From the NCBI GenBank assembly GCA_949358305.1, contig OX442324.1:3538001-3602000 (forward strand): a stretch of 64,000 nucleotides of DNA, written 5' to 3'. This stretch comes from Strigamia acuminata. Lineage: Eukaryota > Arthropoda > Chilopoda > Geophilomorpha > Linotaeniidae. The number at the start of each line of letters is the position of its first letter. Positions within the stretch are counted from its first letter, which is position 1. Shown here in pieces: positions 43,437 to 55,537 of the stretch. The translations under genes were made by a program, and so were the position numbers. The notes below the pieces were generated by a model. That model was given only the letters and a program-made list of their open reading frames with translations, made no database searches and was not told the origin of the DNA.

Positions 43437-44826
43437 CACACTTAAATATTTACATATATTTTTTTTTTTTTTTAAAAGAAAGTTATACCGACATTTTAAA
43501 ATTTTTTTTGTAAACGTTTCCTCATAAAATCATACTTTGTTTCGCAAAATTCTGAACCAATCTCATTTCTGCTCTGTTTGATGCGTGTCTTGCAAGTTCC
43601 ATAACCCCTCAAGGTGTTGAGAACTTGAACACCCCACTCGGTGCACTTCGGTTGGACTCGTCTTTGCTTGATGCGCTTCACCTGGTTCGTCCGTGCAATT
43701 GTTCTGTCCTTTTTAGTGGTGTTGAGGTTGACTCGCGAAAAATCTATCGGTAGAAAATGAACACGTCGTCTCGAATACCGTACGACAGCTGTGACAACTT
43801 GGGCCGGTAAAATTCGATTTAATCCGCATCGAAACAACAGGTGGGTACTCGGTACGTAAAGACTCGCACCATTTTCTCCTCCTTTGCAAACTTAAATCAA
43901 ATAACAGCCGTTTTTTAAATTTTATTTTCTGACATGATGTCATCTTCCCAAAATAAAATCGTGTACGAAAATCCTTGAATTTTAAAATCGTAGAAAATGT
44001 CAAAGTTTATTTTTATATTACAAACAAACAAGCACGTAAACCCGGAACTCAAATGCGAGTTTACGACATTTCGTGTCGTCTTTTCGTCACTGTTTTTTGT
44101 TTGTTTCTCGATTTCGATCATTTCTTTGTTCTGCTTTTTTGGAAAAAGAGGATCTGGTAATTACAACGGTTGAGGTACCATTAGAGGAAGTCAACCCTTG
44201 CGTCTTAGACCACCTTGGGAGGTATACAGTCATCGAGCAGTACATCTGCGTTTCTGTCCTAATGCCCCGTTGAAGGTCAGTCATCATTTAAGATGGAGGT
44301 CATTTATTTCTCTCCGAGTTTGTTGACTGCGCTTGACTCAATTCAATCCTTTACTTTTTACGATCGAAATTGTTGATGAAGGTCATTTGCCACGTGACCT
44401 TTCCCGAGAGAAAGAAGTTTCTCGTATTAACATGCTTTTCGTGCGGAATTCCCGATTATCGGCGCAAAATGAACATGCAAAACACACTTGACCCAATTTG
44501 TAGTTTTTTTTTTTTAAAAACTCTTTTTCCTTCCTCGCCATGTTCTCGACGCTATCCTTAGATGTCAATTTTTTTAATAGTCTAAAGAACCCAGGTTATG
44601 TGCATTCCAGGTGAGGGCATGATACTTGTTTATCCTCATTAGATTTTTTTATTTATTAATTTTTTATTTATTTATTAATATTCCTTTAATTTCAAGGACG
44701 ACAGAGTGCTGAAATGATCGTACAACAGATTGGAGTTAATCGTGTGGTAAGATTTGATTTATTGTCAGTAAATTTGCGATTTTGATCGACACTTTTCGTT
44801 TTCTTTGAATAACAGATGTCGTCAGC
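43437..44826 (+). other. Spacer and 5' UTR exons of the Shavenoid-like gene
   Basis: No coding gene is supported. Close to the next gene, a likely 5' UTR exon 44697-44746 (acceptor TTTCAAG, donor GTAAGA) joins the exon starting at 44816. An earlier candidate donor is CCAG|GTGAGG near 44611. The exon 44697-44746 carries a small upstream open frame. On the minus strand a weak open frame (about 43,496-43,891) resembles nothing I know. Confidence 0.4.
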
Positions 44827-47800
44827 ATGACAAGAAAATGCTGGTTGTTGTTTTTGGTTTCATTCATTTGTGGTGGCCGTGCAGGCCGGTACAACATAAC
44901 ACGGCATTACCAAGGTGATATATACACTCAGATTGAAGGGACATGCGCCAGAGATCTCTGTCACGGTAACGGCAACCAGGCGACTTCAATTCCGTGGGCC
45001 AAGTGTCAGTGCCAGTGTTTACCTACGTCGTCCGTGTTCAGACAAGACACAGGGAAATGCGTAGGAACCATTTCAGGTAGATTTGGAATTTTTAGAGATA
45101 TATATTATATAAAATGGGGAAATGATGTTAATTCAAACGTGTTTAGAATGTGGCGAGCACATGGCTGTGTTCGTGAGTCCAGCATTTACTGAGAGCGTTC
45201 CACTCGTTTCGTTGCCCGAGAACGATGCTTTGCTGTATCCGACAGCGGAAATTTCTCTCACAGGTCAGTGCCCCTTGTTTCAATTAAGCGCATACCTATC
45301 TAACAACTTTGACCTTAATAAATCTTCTTGCCAGATCCGAGTTTCGCAGCCGTGGGCTCCAATTTATGTGTTCTCACATATCTCAAAGTGTTGGGTGAAA
45401 ATGGATGGGAACAACTGGAACAACTCAACGCTCAAACGTCGCCCACGTTTAGAGCTGTCGGCGAATCCGGCAAACTGTTCCTACAAGTATTTCGATGCTC
45501 AATTACTCTTTACACGGTTGGTTTGAATAAAATAATGGAAACATTTTGTTTCACTTTTTTTTGCAGTTTTCGGGTGATGTGGCCATCAGAAAACGACTGA
45601 GTGCAGGCCTCGTGATGGTGGACGTCACCTGTGAGCGGGAAGCTCAAACAGCGTCCATTTTACCAGCCAATGTCCAAAGCAAATATTGCATTATTTTTCG
45701 ATTGGATACGTATTCAAATTCGGGTAATGAAGAACGCTAACTTTTTATTTATTTCGTTTGGATTTATTTTTATTTTATTTTATTTATTTCTTAGAAATTG
45801 CGAACGTTTCTTCGTCGCGAACCAATGATTACGTGATAATCGGGCTTTGCGTTGGTTTATTAGGAGTTACGTATGTGGGAGCTGTGCTCATTTACCTGCT
45901 AGTCCGACGCCAGAGACGAAATCGTTTAAGTAGGAAATGTTCGCAAGTGCCATGCGAGGAAGGGAACGACAACGATGCGTTTAAGGAGTCTCAATACGAA
46001 TTTGTGATGGATTCCAACGGAGAAAATGAAAAGACTACCGCGCAGTTTGTACGTTTTGTTTCAATATTTTTAGATTATTTAAATGATTGTAATTTTTGAA
46101 ATTAGGTTGAGGTTGTGAATCCGGGTACGGATACGAGCGATTCGCTTCAGTCGGTTCGCGTGGAATGTGTTCCTCAGTCAGGACTTCAGTTGGAAACCAA
46201 AGTGGGGAATGATGTTGACACTAGTCGAATAGACTTTATACAACTGAAGCGAAGGCTACTCTTCGATCCTTCACTTCTGGATCCCGACTTACTTGAATCG
46301 CCTCCCCCGGCAGCTGCGGAATTTCTCACCAGAGTTCGGGAGATGATCGGTGTGGCCAAAAGTCGTATTAGAAGTGGCAAATTCTTACCGTCGCTCGGAG
46401 CAATATCTGAGGAGATGCAGGTACGGTAACAACGGTCATTAATGCTGTGTCTTGTTATTTGAAACCCCAAAGTTTTCAATGCATTTAGTCAGCATTAAAG
46501 GCATTTACTCAGTTGTAGATGCATTTACTCAGTTGTAAATGCATTTACTCAGTTGTAAATGCATTTGCTCAGTTGTAAATGCATTTGCTCAGTTGTAAAT
46601 GCATTTGCTCAGTTGTAAATGCATTTGCTCAGTTGTAAATGCATTTGCTCAGTTGTAAATGCATTTGCTCAGTTGTAAATGCATTTGCTCAGTTGTAAAT
46701 GCATTTGCTCAGTTGTAAATGCATTTGCTCAGTTGTAAATGCATTTGCTCAGTTGTAAATGCATTTGCTCAGTTGTAAATGCATTTGCTCAGTTGTAAAT
46801 GCATTTGCTCAGTTGTAAATGCATTTGCTCAGTTGTAAATGCATTTGCTCAGTTGTAAATGCATTTGCTCAGTTGTAAATGCATTTGCTCAGTTGTAAAT
46901 GCATTTGCTCAGTTGTAAATGCATTTGCTCAGTTGTAAATGCATTTGCTCAGTTGTAAATGCATTTGCTCAGTTGTAAATGCATTTGCTCAGTTGTAAAT
47001 GCATTTGCTCAGTTGTAAATGCATTTGCTCAGTTGTAAATGCATTTGCTCAGTTGTAAATGCATTTGCTCAGTTGTAAATGCATTTGCTCAGTTGTAAAT
47101 GCATTTGCTCAGTCAGTAGTAAGTGCATTTGCTTAGTTAGTAGTAAGTGCATTTGCTCAGTCAGTAGTAAGTGCATTTGCTCAGTCAGTAGTAAGTGCAT
47201 TTACTTACTCATCATTTACCGTAATATAATTGAACATTTTGTTTCCGTGAGTCTTTCCATGTATTATTGAATTATTCATTTCTTTTTTTCTTTTTTTTAA
47301 ATTACAACAATGTTGAAATACTTTAAATTCATAATTTTTCTCTTCAATTATCTCTTACTCCTAGAAACCGAACTAAGAATTCCCTTGTCTAGACACCTCT
47401 CAGCCCTCAAATCACCAACCAAACAAATTTCTTTCAAAAATTCCAAGGAGTGTTAACTATTGTGTTTCGGCCTTAGGGGGAACCAAACGCCCTCCCAACC
47501 GTCCCCTTTTATTTGCAGTCCCCCACTTTCTACTTCAATATATAAACATTTCCGGAATTTCAGGCCGATCTCTAAACATTTATTTTGCTTCAAAAAAAAT
47601 AATAAGCATAAAAAAGGAAAACTTATAGACGAAAATGTAATAAAAGTCGAATTAATTTGTATTTCAGGAACGAGACGAAGTGAACTGCAGCACCGGACAA
47701 ATCAACGAAGCATTCGGACTCGAAGTTGACATCGCGATTAAAATGGCCGACACCGAATTTGGCCTGGCAGATAACGACGATCGTTTCACCTTTCTCGCAC

Positions 47801-49495
47801 GCATCCCCGAAGACAGGCTGCTGACGGATAGTTACGACGGACTTTACGATTTCGAAAGTTTCCGGCAAGAAATGGTGAAGAAAATGCAAAAGAAAAGGCG
47901 CGAACAAATGCAAGCGTCGGACAAAGTGGTCTCCGAAGACGCAGACTACGACGACTGGCTCAATGACGATGATCTGAACCCCCAGCCCGAAAAGAGTGCG
48001 GACTTGATCGAAAACAAGCGCTGTTCTCGGGCTTTGATTTTAAAACGCATCGAGAACGGCTGCGACGCGGAAGCAATTTACGACGTGCCCAATCCGTCCG
48101 TAACGCGACCGGTGGCCACGTATTTATTCGGCGACAGACGAATGAACGGTTCAAAAAACGTGACCAACGTCCACTTGACCTCGCCACAAGCCGCGAAAGT
48201 GAAGCACAAAATAACGAACTCTGAAGCGGATCCGACGGAAGATTCCGGCTACCACAGCGGCGACAGCGAATCGACGAATAACAAACTGATGAACCGGTGC
48301 GCGTCCGGCTTGAAGTCTTTGAGGACTGTTTTGTCCGTGAATAAGTCAATGAAGCCGCCGAACGAACTGCGGGCCGGATCGTCGGACGAAGTGCAACAAG
48401 TGACGATCGGGCAGTGGTTGAATGGCGGCGAAGCCGAGGATCAACTGATAATCGATTACGATCGAATAAATTGCTCAAATGTGAATTTTTCCGAGACGGA
48501 TTTTTCTGCGGCGAATTTCATGTCGACTTTAGAATCGAGCATAAACTTGGACGAAGAAGTTGATTCGTCCACCAGCAGTGATTATTCCGATTCGTTGGAG
48601 GGTACGCCTGTTCTGAGGTGACCTCATGCATTTGCATTTAATTCGAATTGTACATTTTGTTTTATTTATTCCGACACTTGTTGTGCTGCTACAGCGATGG
48701 TTTAGTCGCGTTGGGACACTGATAAATGCTCTTATAATTTTATCAATACATCCATCAAGTGCCAGTATTGTTTTAAAATTGTAAAAAATTAATCGGCTGC
48801 ATGGATTGTTGTGTAATAAGACGATGAGTTGTTGATTATTACATGACTGCAGCTGATTGCCGATAGATTAAATCATTTTAGATGTTTGGAATTGTCACGC
48901 AGCTCTGTTGATGGAAATCAAATTTTTTTGTTTTTTTTTGTTTGTTATTTTTTTTATTAAATGCAATAATCTGTACGTGATCACTCACTTGTTGAAAAAA
49001 GAGATTAAAAAATTTGTACTTTTATAGGTAAATTTGTAGTGAAAAAGTTTGGCCACTCTACTACCTGGCTCACTCGCATTCCTGTTTATTTCCATGGTCT
49101 GTTATTTCTGTTCCATGGAAATAAGTATTCCTAATTTCAAGCATTTCTGATTGTTTTTGTACTTGGATGAGATGTTTAAATTAACAAAAATAATAATTTC
49201 TGCGAATGACTATTTTAAATAACATTTATAAACTGCTTGTCTCGATTTAACTTCATAAATGGTGGCTGTTTTCAGTCGCAGTGGGCATGCGCACAACATT
49301 TAAACAACAAAACATGAACTTTATGAATGCGCTTATAGCATAGAGTACCTACTCAGGTTCCATTGATTTATTAATTGATTTTAATATTTTTTTTAATTTA
49401 ATTTTTATTTCAGAGACATAAAAAGTCGAAAGGAGCTCAGGATACGGTGCGCCATAAACGGCGGGACGCTCCTGCGAGTAAAAGCGCCGCCTTAA
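44827..49495 (+). CDS. Shavenoid-like single-pass membrane protein
   Basis: Exons: 44827-45076, 45147-45263, 45335-45486, 45567-45723, 45795-46048, 46106-46420, 47668-48617 and 49414-49495, giving 758 aa. The signal peptide is MTRKCWLLFLVSFICGGRA. An extracellular Cys-rich region (TCARDLCHGN...CQCQCLP...GKCVGTISECG) and folded domain run to about residue 235. One membrane span (YVIIGLCVGLLGVTYVGAVLIYLL, about 238-262) is followed by basic residues and a 490-residue cytoplasmic tail with acidic Ser-rich patches. The Cys pattern and topology recall Drosophila Shavenoid/Kojak, needed for actin-based wing hairs and denticles; this assignment is by recollection and moderate. Without the last splice the frame stops one codon later at 48621 (732 aa). 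With it the tail gains ...IRCAINGGTLLRVKAPP. Confidence 0.65.
46481..47208. repeat. Homogeneous 20-bp minisatellite in an intron
   Basis: The unit is GCATTTGCTCAGTTGTAAAT. Twenty-seven identical copies span 46561-47100, preceded by four diverged copies (TACTC/TAGTC variants, 46481-46560). Four 24-bp variants with AGTCAGTAGTAAGT follow (47101-47196). It fills the intron 46421-47667 of the Shavenoid-like gene. Perfect identity in the centre with decay at the edges indicates recent unequal crossover or gene conversion. The copy number in the assembly may be wrong. Confidence 0.97.
49086..49124. repeat. Perfect 12-bp inverted repeat
   Basis: TTATTTCCATGG (49086-49097) and CCATGGAAATAA (49113-49124) flank a 15-base loop in the last intron of the Shavenoid-like gene. 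Confidence 0.8.
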
Positions 49496-49945
49496 CTTTA
49501 GCTAATGCTTCGATTTTTCTTCTTTTTTCTGATGTATTCGTTGACCCTCTATGAAATGTTTGACACGCTGATATCAATTTGGACAACGTTTCTTTCACTT
49601 TGGTTTTGTTTATTTATTTATTTTTGGACTTTATTCAAGGAGCATTTCCTAGTAAAACGAATCTCATGGGTTGTTCCTTGTTTTCGTTTGTCTTTAAATT
49701 TTTAGACATTTATACTTGAATAATTTTAAAAAATAAATAAAAATCACTCGAAAAATGAGTTTAAACGCTTAGATTTTCAGTCTGATATTTTCGATTTATT
49801 ATTTTTTAATAAATTTTAGATCTCAACAAACAACTGAAGGAAAATTAAATGAAAGCGGAAAATAATTATTGTGCGCATTAAGTAGCGTAATTTCGTAAAA
49901 AGTTTAAAGGAAGATACGGCGACACGACCGGCTAAAAAACAGTTT

Positions 49946-52151
49946 TCACAATCGCTCCGACTCGGGCCTGTGTTCCATTAAGAGTTGCTTTTTGTCCTTG
50001 TAAATTTGCGAGAGTTTTTGGTCCTCTTTGAAGCCGTAATTCTGAAATAAAAAAAAAATATGAAATAGTTTAACACAGGTTAATTAATTCAATATTTTTT
50101 ACTTCGATTTTCTTCCACGCTTTTTCCAGTTGCTTCAGCGTGCTCGTGTTCTCCAAGTTTCGACTCAAGAAATATTTCTGGAAGTCGGTTTTAACCAAAA
50201 GTACGCATCCATCTACTTGACATAAATCTTGAACTTTGTACCTAGAAAAAATGATTTCTTGTTAATTTTCACCTAAATTTAAATTTTATAAACAAAAAAA
50301 ACCTGTCGAGTTTCGACGTGAATGTAATTCCCATTTCCTTTTCTAGCTTCTTCAACGGCACTTGAAACTCCGTCAAACTCTGCTCGTATGAGATCGGCGC
50401 GTTTGGAACTATAAACGCACCCACGAATATTGGAGACTCGTGCGGATTTTCGGCGACCACAATTTTATACAAATGTGTCGGCACAGCCACATTATTCTCC
50501 CCAATCACCTAAAACGAGCGCTTAAACATCTCAACGTCGTTTGACATCAATTATTTACTTCGTATTGGACGTATTTTCTGTTTTCCGTGGTATGCGCCAT
50601 GTACAGCGGACCCGAAATAACCCGAACATCTTTATATCTCTTAGTCAATTCTCGGCAATAAAGCTCTAACCGATTCCAGAAACCACCGTTGTTTTCAATA
50701 TCTTGCGGAACAACATTCGTCAGATAAAATGTTTCATTCATCGCGACCTGAAAAATGGAAATCAATTTTAGTTTTTAAAATTGATACAAAGCGAAAATCA
50801 TTGCACTTGATTATGTTTATTATTCCCATCTGAGGCCATGTGACCTCGTGACCAGCCACTGTTACAAAAATCGTCATTCGAAGCAGTAAAACACGTTCCC
50901 TTCAATTTGGGGTCCGGTTGGAACCGACAGCTTTTTCTATTAGCATGACCTAAAATAAATATAAATTTTTATTAAGCTACAGTAATTTTTATTTTTATTT
51001 TTATTTTTATTTTTAATTTTAATTTTACCCTCGATGGATTTTTTGGTCAAATGTTCGGCGACCCAAATGGGAGTCTTTCGCGTCGAGTCGTAAGCCAGTA
51101 CGTGATTTGTGTGGTATATTATCGGTGGTGGTCTTGTCGGCACGCCATATTTTAAAATTTCTAAAGCCCTTTGCTGTTTGAAGCAATCTAGATTGTTTTT
51201 ATTTTGAAATTATAAAATTTATTTATAGATTTATTACTTTTTCTTACCGGTATTAATTTGTATTAATTCGGTCATCTTACTCTGGATTTCGTCCCAGTAG
51301 TAGGAATACGCAACGACGCCGGTCACAGCTAGAGTTAGAAACGATCCGGCTAAAAATCCCTTGAGGAAATGTCGGGGATTTTTTGCTAGTAAAAGTGCCT
51401 GTAGTTTTTCCTCATCCTGGATACTACGATCATTTCTGGGTCGAGGCCTCATCTGGTCAAGCTCACTAAATTCATCCGAAAGTTGTTCCTCAATCATTGT
51501 GGCCCCATTTTCAGACAAAAAGGGAGTCTCAATCTCACTGCCCCAAGTCTCATCCTCGAAAATGCCTTCGAAACCCTCATCGAATTCCTCAGAATTATTC
51601 TGCGTCGCGATGACGGAATCATGTGAGCGGTGAGTACGCTCCGACGGGTCCCAGTTCGCAGAACTGTGGGAAATGGGCGGAAAGCTGCCATCGCGACAGT
51701 CCGAAAAATCCTCGTCCACATCAAGTGTGTGCTGAGGAAAATCAAAATTTTTTGAAAATAAATCGGTATTTTTTCTATTACAACTCAAAGAGTCGATCAA
51801 ACGTACCTGATTAGGAAGAAATGGGACATGGGTTCCATGCAAAAAAGGCTCGTGGAAATCTCCAGAATGTTGTTGAACTTGTTCTGTAAGCTGTTGTATC
51901 ACTGAGTTTTTAGTTTCTATAATATTCTTCAATGATGCTATTTCATCTCTCAGCTGTTGTATTAATTCAGTTGGAGATAATCCATTAATCTCAGTTTCTA
52001 CCAGTGTCTCGACATCATTTGTTTCATGGTTTGTTACCTGAAGCATAGTATTGTAAAAGGAGAAGTAGCCAAACTCCTTAGTTCCGTTGTTTCTCCTAAT
52101 GGTGGCGCCACCGCTGCTAGTTCGTCCCTCTGAGCAATGTGAGCATAGCAT
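49946..52151 (-). CDS. EXOG: EXOG-type mitochondrial endo/exonuclease with long N-terminal extension
   Basis: Minus-strand exons: 52151-51807, 51731-51248, 51187-51029, 50949-50807, 50747-50559, 50508-50303, 50241-50103 and 50041-49946, giving 586 aa. The catalytic domain of the DNA/RNA non-specific nuclease family contains SGWSRGHMASDGNNK (catalytic His about residue 366), NETFYLTNVVPQD, WNRLELYCRELT and VIGENNVAVPTHLYK. The SRGH form and the C-terminal helical part are typical of EXOG rather than endonuclease G. A membrane anchor (FLAGSFLTLAVTGVVAYSYY, about 237-258) precedes it, as in EXOG. Human EXOG is 368 aa with the anchor near residue 20; here about 235 extra residues, acidic with a predicted coiled coil (TELIQQLRDEIASLKNII), lie in front. 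The 75-bp intron 51806-51732 has no stop, so its retention would be in frame. Confidence 0.9.
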
Positions 52152-52312
52152 CCTAGTCGTAATTGGAATTTTTTGGTGTTTTTTTTAATATTTTTACACA
52201 GGATTATGAAATATAATTTAATTCTATTTAACAATTTTTGTGGAAATGTTTACCACCAAGAAAAATTAATGTAAAATCATTTTTTCTTCAAATTTTAAAA
52301 GAAATAAAAATG

Positions 52313-52470
52313 ATTACAAGATTTTTAAAAAACAAAAACAAGAAAAATTATTACAAGATTTTTAACAAACAAAAACAAGAAAAATTATTACAAGATTTTT
52401 AACAAACAAAAACAAGAAAAATTATTACAAATTTTTTTTTAAAAAAAAAGCAAGAAAAATTACTATAAGA
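52313..52470. repeat. 37-bp tandem repeat, about four copies
   Basis: A-rich units beginning ATTACAAGATTTTTAA recur at 52313, 52350, 52387 and 52424, exactly 37 bp apart. They lie in the spacer between the divergent EXOG and PHYH genes. The last copy is degenerate. Confidence 0.9.
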
Positions 52471-52914
52471 TTATATATTTTTAAAACATGAAAGTGATTG
52501 AATTTAATGCAATTTGCTCAGTTTTCTGTTTGCTTTGCTTGACACACGGCTTCCACTGTGTCTACGCATTTCTTTGGTTTTAAAAAACATTCTGGTTTGT
52601 ATGTAGTACTAAATAAATTTTGGGATCAATTCATAACTTTGTTCTACACAACATCCCATTTCACATGTAATTCTTATTTCACTGATGAGCCCACTTCTTT
52701 CTCAAGGAAAACAAATGTAAATTAAAAAACACTTGCTGCTCCACCTCTCGACGGTCTTCAAACTTGTTTAATTAGAAGTTAATTTCAAAGTTTTATCTGT
52801 GCTTATGGTACGACATCAACGTCCGAATAGGGGAAGATAAAAAAGTTATCACGAGCACCAAAGTTCGCGGAGTTTATCTCTTGTTTATAAATTGATCACG
52901 TTTTGTGTCGTAAG

Positions 52915-54393
52915 ATGATGGTTCGTTTAGGTTTAGTGTCCAAAATGGCTCGCGCTAAGGAGAGGTTAGAAACTATTACTCGCCACCTAAACCCTAAAGG
53001 TGCGCAGTGTTTTGGCACTGCAGTGTGGAGTGACAAAGAAGGTGTATCCTTTTAATCGTGCAATTTCTGTTCTCGTCTTTGCTTTGTGACAGGGAAAAAA
53101 TGCTCCTGTTGTTTATAATAATACAATTACACGCATTTTTCTTAAAATTATGTTTAGTCTATCCCTGAAAGCAGTATCAAATTCAAATACTCGCTTGATA
53201 ATCCTTTTTTATCAACAAAACAACGACAATTTTTTGAAGAAAATGGATATTTAGTGATCAAGAAACTAATACCAGACAAATTGATCGATCGCTATTGGTA
53301 AAATAAAAAAATCAAAACAAAATTTAAATTAATTAAACTAAATTTAAAAAAAATATAATTTTTAATTTTATAGTAATAGATTCATTGAAATTTGCAAGGA
53401 AAAAGGAAGAAACCCATTGATGACTGTTCAGAAAGAATTAAGTGTTAAAGATTCAGACTTGCCAGCCGAAGACAAAGTATACAAACTTCAAGATTTCTTT
53501 TTGGACACTGAATTATTCGACTATTGCCGTTTACCTGCGGTAAGTTTTAACAATTCCATTCATATTCATTCGAGTCTTTAATCTTTTTATTCTCTCAACA
53601 GATTTTAGATTACGTGAAATGCTTCACTGGACCGAATATCATGGCTGTGCATTGTATGTTAATAAACAAACCGCCCGACTCCGGATCACTCACGTCTCGC
53701 CATCCGTTACATCAAGATTTGAATTACTTTCCGTTTCGTCCGGCCGATCGCATCGTGGCCGTTTGGACGGCGATGGAGAAAGTGACGCGCGAAAATGGAT
53801 GTCTTGTCGTGATTCCAGGTTCCCACAAGGGCGAGTTACAACCTCACGGCTATCCAAATTGGCCAGTATGAATAATCATCATATTTACATCTGTATTTTT
53901 TCTTTTGTTTTTGCGCCACTTTAAATTTATATTTTTTGGATCTAGGGCGGCGTGAACAAAATTTATCACGGAATACAGAATTTTTCTGAAGATACGCCGC
54001 GATTGCATCTGGAGATGGAGAAAGGAGATACAGTTTTTTTCCACCCGATTTTAATCCATGGCTCAGGCGTGAACAGGACTAAAGGATACCGTAGAGTGTG
54101 TATACAATAAGTTAAATTGTGAAGGCATAACTGAAAATTCTACTGTTTTAGGCAATTTCATGCCATTATGCAGCTTCCGAATGCCATTACATAGATGTTA
54201 GAGGAACCATACAAGAAGACATTGGGAGTGAGATTTTAGAAATAGCTAAGAAGAAGGGATTAGAGTCGGATGATTTTACAGTAATTCTTCCACATTTTGC
54301 TGCTTTTATTATGACGGTTAAAACTTATTTCGTTTTCAGGTGATTTGGAAAGCGAAGTCTCATTTGGTGCATGGGGAGCGTATTAACGTCTAA
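52915..54393 (+). CDS. PHYH: Phytanoyl-CoA 2-hydroxylase, peroxisomal (PHYH)
   Basis: Exons 52915-53043, 53158-53297, 53374-53539, 53602-53865, 53946-54095, 54152-54280 and 54340-54393 encode 343 aa (human 338). This Fe(II)/2-oxoglutarate dioxygenase performs the first step of peroxisomal alpha-oxidation of 3-methyl-branched fatty acids. The iron ligands are visible as HxD in [14 protein letters not shown] (His182, Asp184) and the distal His271 in [10 protein letters not shown]. Arg282 of GYRRAISCH should bind 2-oxoglutarate. The N-terminus carries a PTS2 signal, R17-L-x5-H24-L25 (RLETITRHL), at the same place as in human [23 protein letters not shown] and [13 protein letters not shown] are near-identical to the family. 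AATAAA follows near 54,555. Confidence 0.96.
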
Positions 54394-55060
54394 TAAGTGT
54401 TTTATGCTCAATTTTATATGAAAATAGTTTATTTGTGGGTGTGTTTGATATAAGGATTAAATGGTTTTATTAAATATATTTGAATAATAAGCGAATTTGT
54501 ATGATGATATTTTATGCATATTTTAACATTTAATTCTATTTTTATTTCCAAACAATAAAATGAATTTTAATAATCGAGTTTTTATGATTTATTATTATTC
54601 TGATATTGTCGTTGAAAAGCGTGAAGCGTTTAGTTGATTCAGTAGCTCGTGAATAGAATAGGACATCGGTTGAGCGAGTAAGATGTTGTTAATGGTTTTA
54701 GTAGAAAGTATTTCTTTGTGTGCTTTATTTCTGATATTCAAATAACTTTTCTTTACAAATTAAACCTTCAATATTATGTCGAAAGTTTCGTATCACAAAT
54801 TCCAACCGATGAGATAATGTGAGCGAGGTTTAGGTTACGATATTTGATTCCAATTTTTCGCAATTTTTTTCAAGAATGTATGACATAAAAGAAATTGAAG
54901 TTTTCTTTCCTAAACAATATTTGTTCCGTGTTTTAAAACCAGCTCACCGGAATAAATGAAAAGGGTTAAAGTAGGTGGCTTACGGTGACATTGGGTCACT
55001 CAGGAAGAGGTCGGTGACCGACTTCTGCCAATTGTTTGCTCTACCTGTCTTCACTCGAAC

Positions 55061-55411
55061 ATGGAAGCACCTACCGGTTTGGTTTTTGTCTTTTTTTTCC
55101 TCATATATTTAATGAAAACGTTCGCTTATACCGATTCAGACATCGCCACTCGTACGTGGGTGTCATTTCCTCGTCAAGATTACTCGCCGCACTATTACTA
55201 CACTGGTAATTAATTAATATTCATAAAAAATGAATATTAATTTCAAAAAAATCAAATTTTTATTATTTTATTTTTAGAGCCTCAAAGTCGACCCGGGATG
55301 TGTTTTTACTGGTGGCGGTCGGATACGTGCCACTATTGCCACGACCATTGGGATTGTCCTTGGGGATCGTCATGCTGTTGGAGTTTGCTACTCGGAAGTT
55401 GTTGTGTGTAG
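55061..55411 (+). CDS. Small secreted Cys/Trp-rich peptide, 92 aa
   Basis: Two exons, 55061-55205 and 55278-55411, joined in phase 1. The N-terminus is a strong signal peptide (GLVFVFFFLIYLMKTFAYT). The mature part has a Tyr/Pro-containing leader, then eight Cys within 37 residues, including CFYWWRSDTCHYCHDHWDCP and closing CCW...GSCCV. It also has several Trp and a His/Asp-rich centre that could bind metal. I recognise no family. Paired Cys-Cys and a very short length suggest a disulfide-rich defence or signalling peptide. Confidence that it is a gene rests on the signal peptide and clean splice sites. Confidence 0.65.
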
Positions 55412-55537
55412 TAATTTACGTGTTAGTGTCAGGTTTATTTTATTTTCAATTTGAATGTTTTATTTAGTAATGACATAATTGTAAATGGATATAAGTATTA
55501 AGAATGACAGTTTATTGCAGTATTTAATCAAATTAAG

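Noticed and set aside
43496-43891. Minus-strand basic open frame (VRYSRRRVHFLPIDF...)
   Set aside because: No ATG in frame, no usable splice to the nearby ATG at 43872, and no family resemblance.
44150-44280. tRNA-like GGTCTAAGACGC on the minus strand
   Set aside because: The segment resembles a D loop, but the box B match is poor and too close, and no acceptor or anticodon stem pairs.
45077-45146. Read-through of Shavenoid-like intron 1 (frame open to 45192)
   Set aside because: The splice 45076^45147 keeps the Cys-rich frame (GTISECGEHMAVF), while read-through ends shortly after in a stop.
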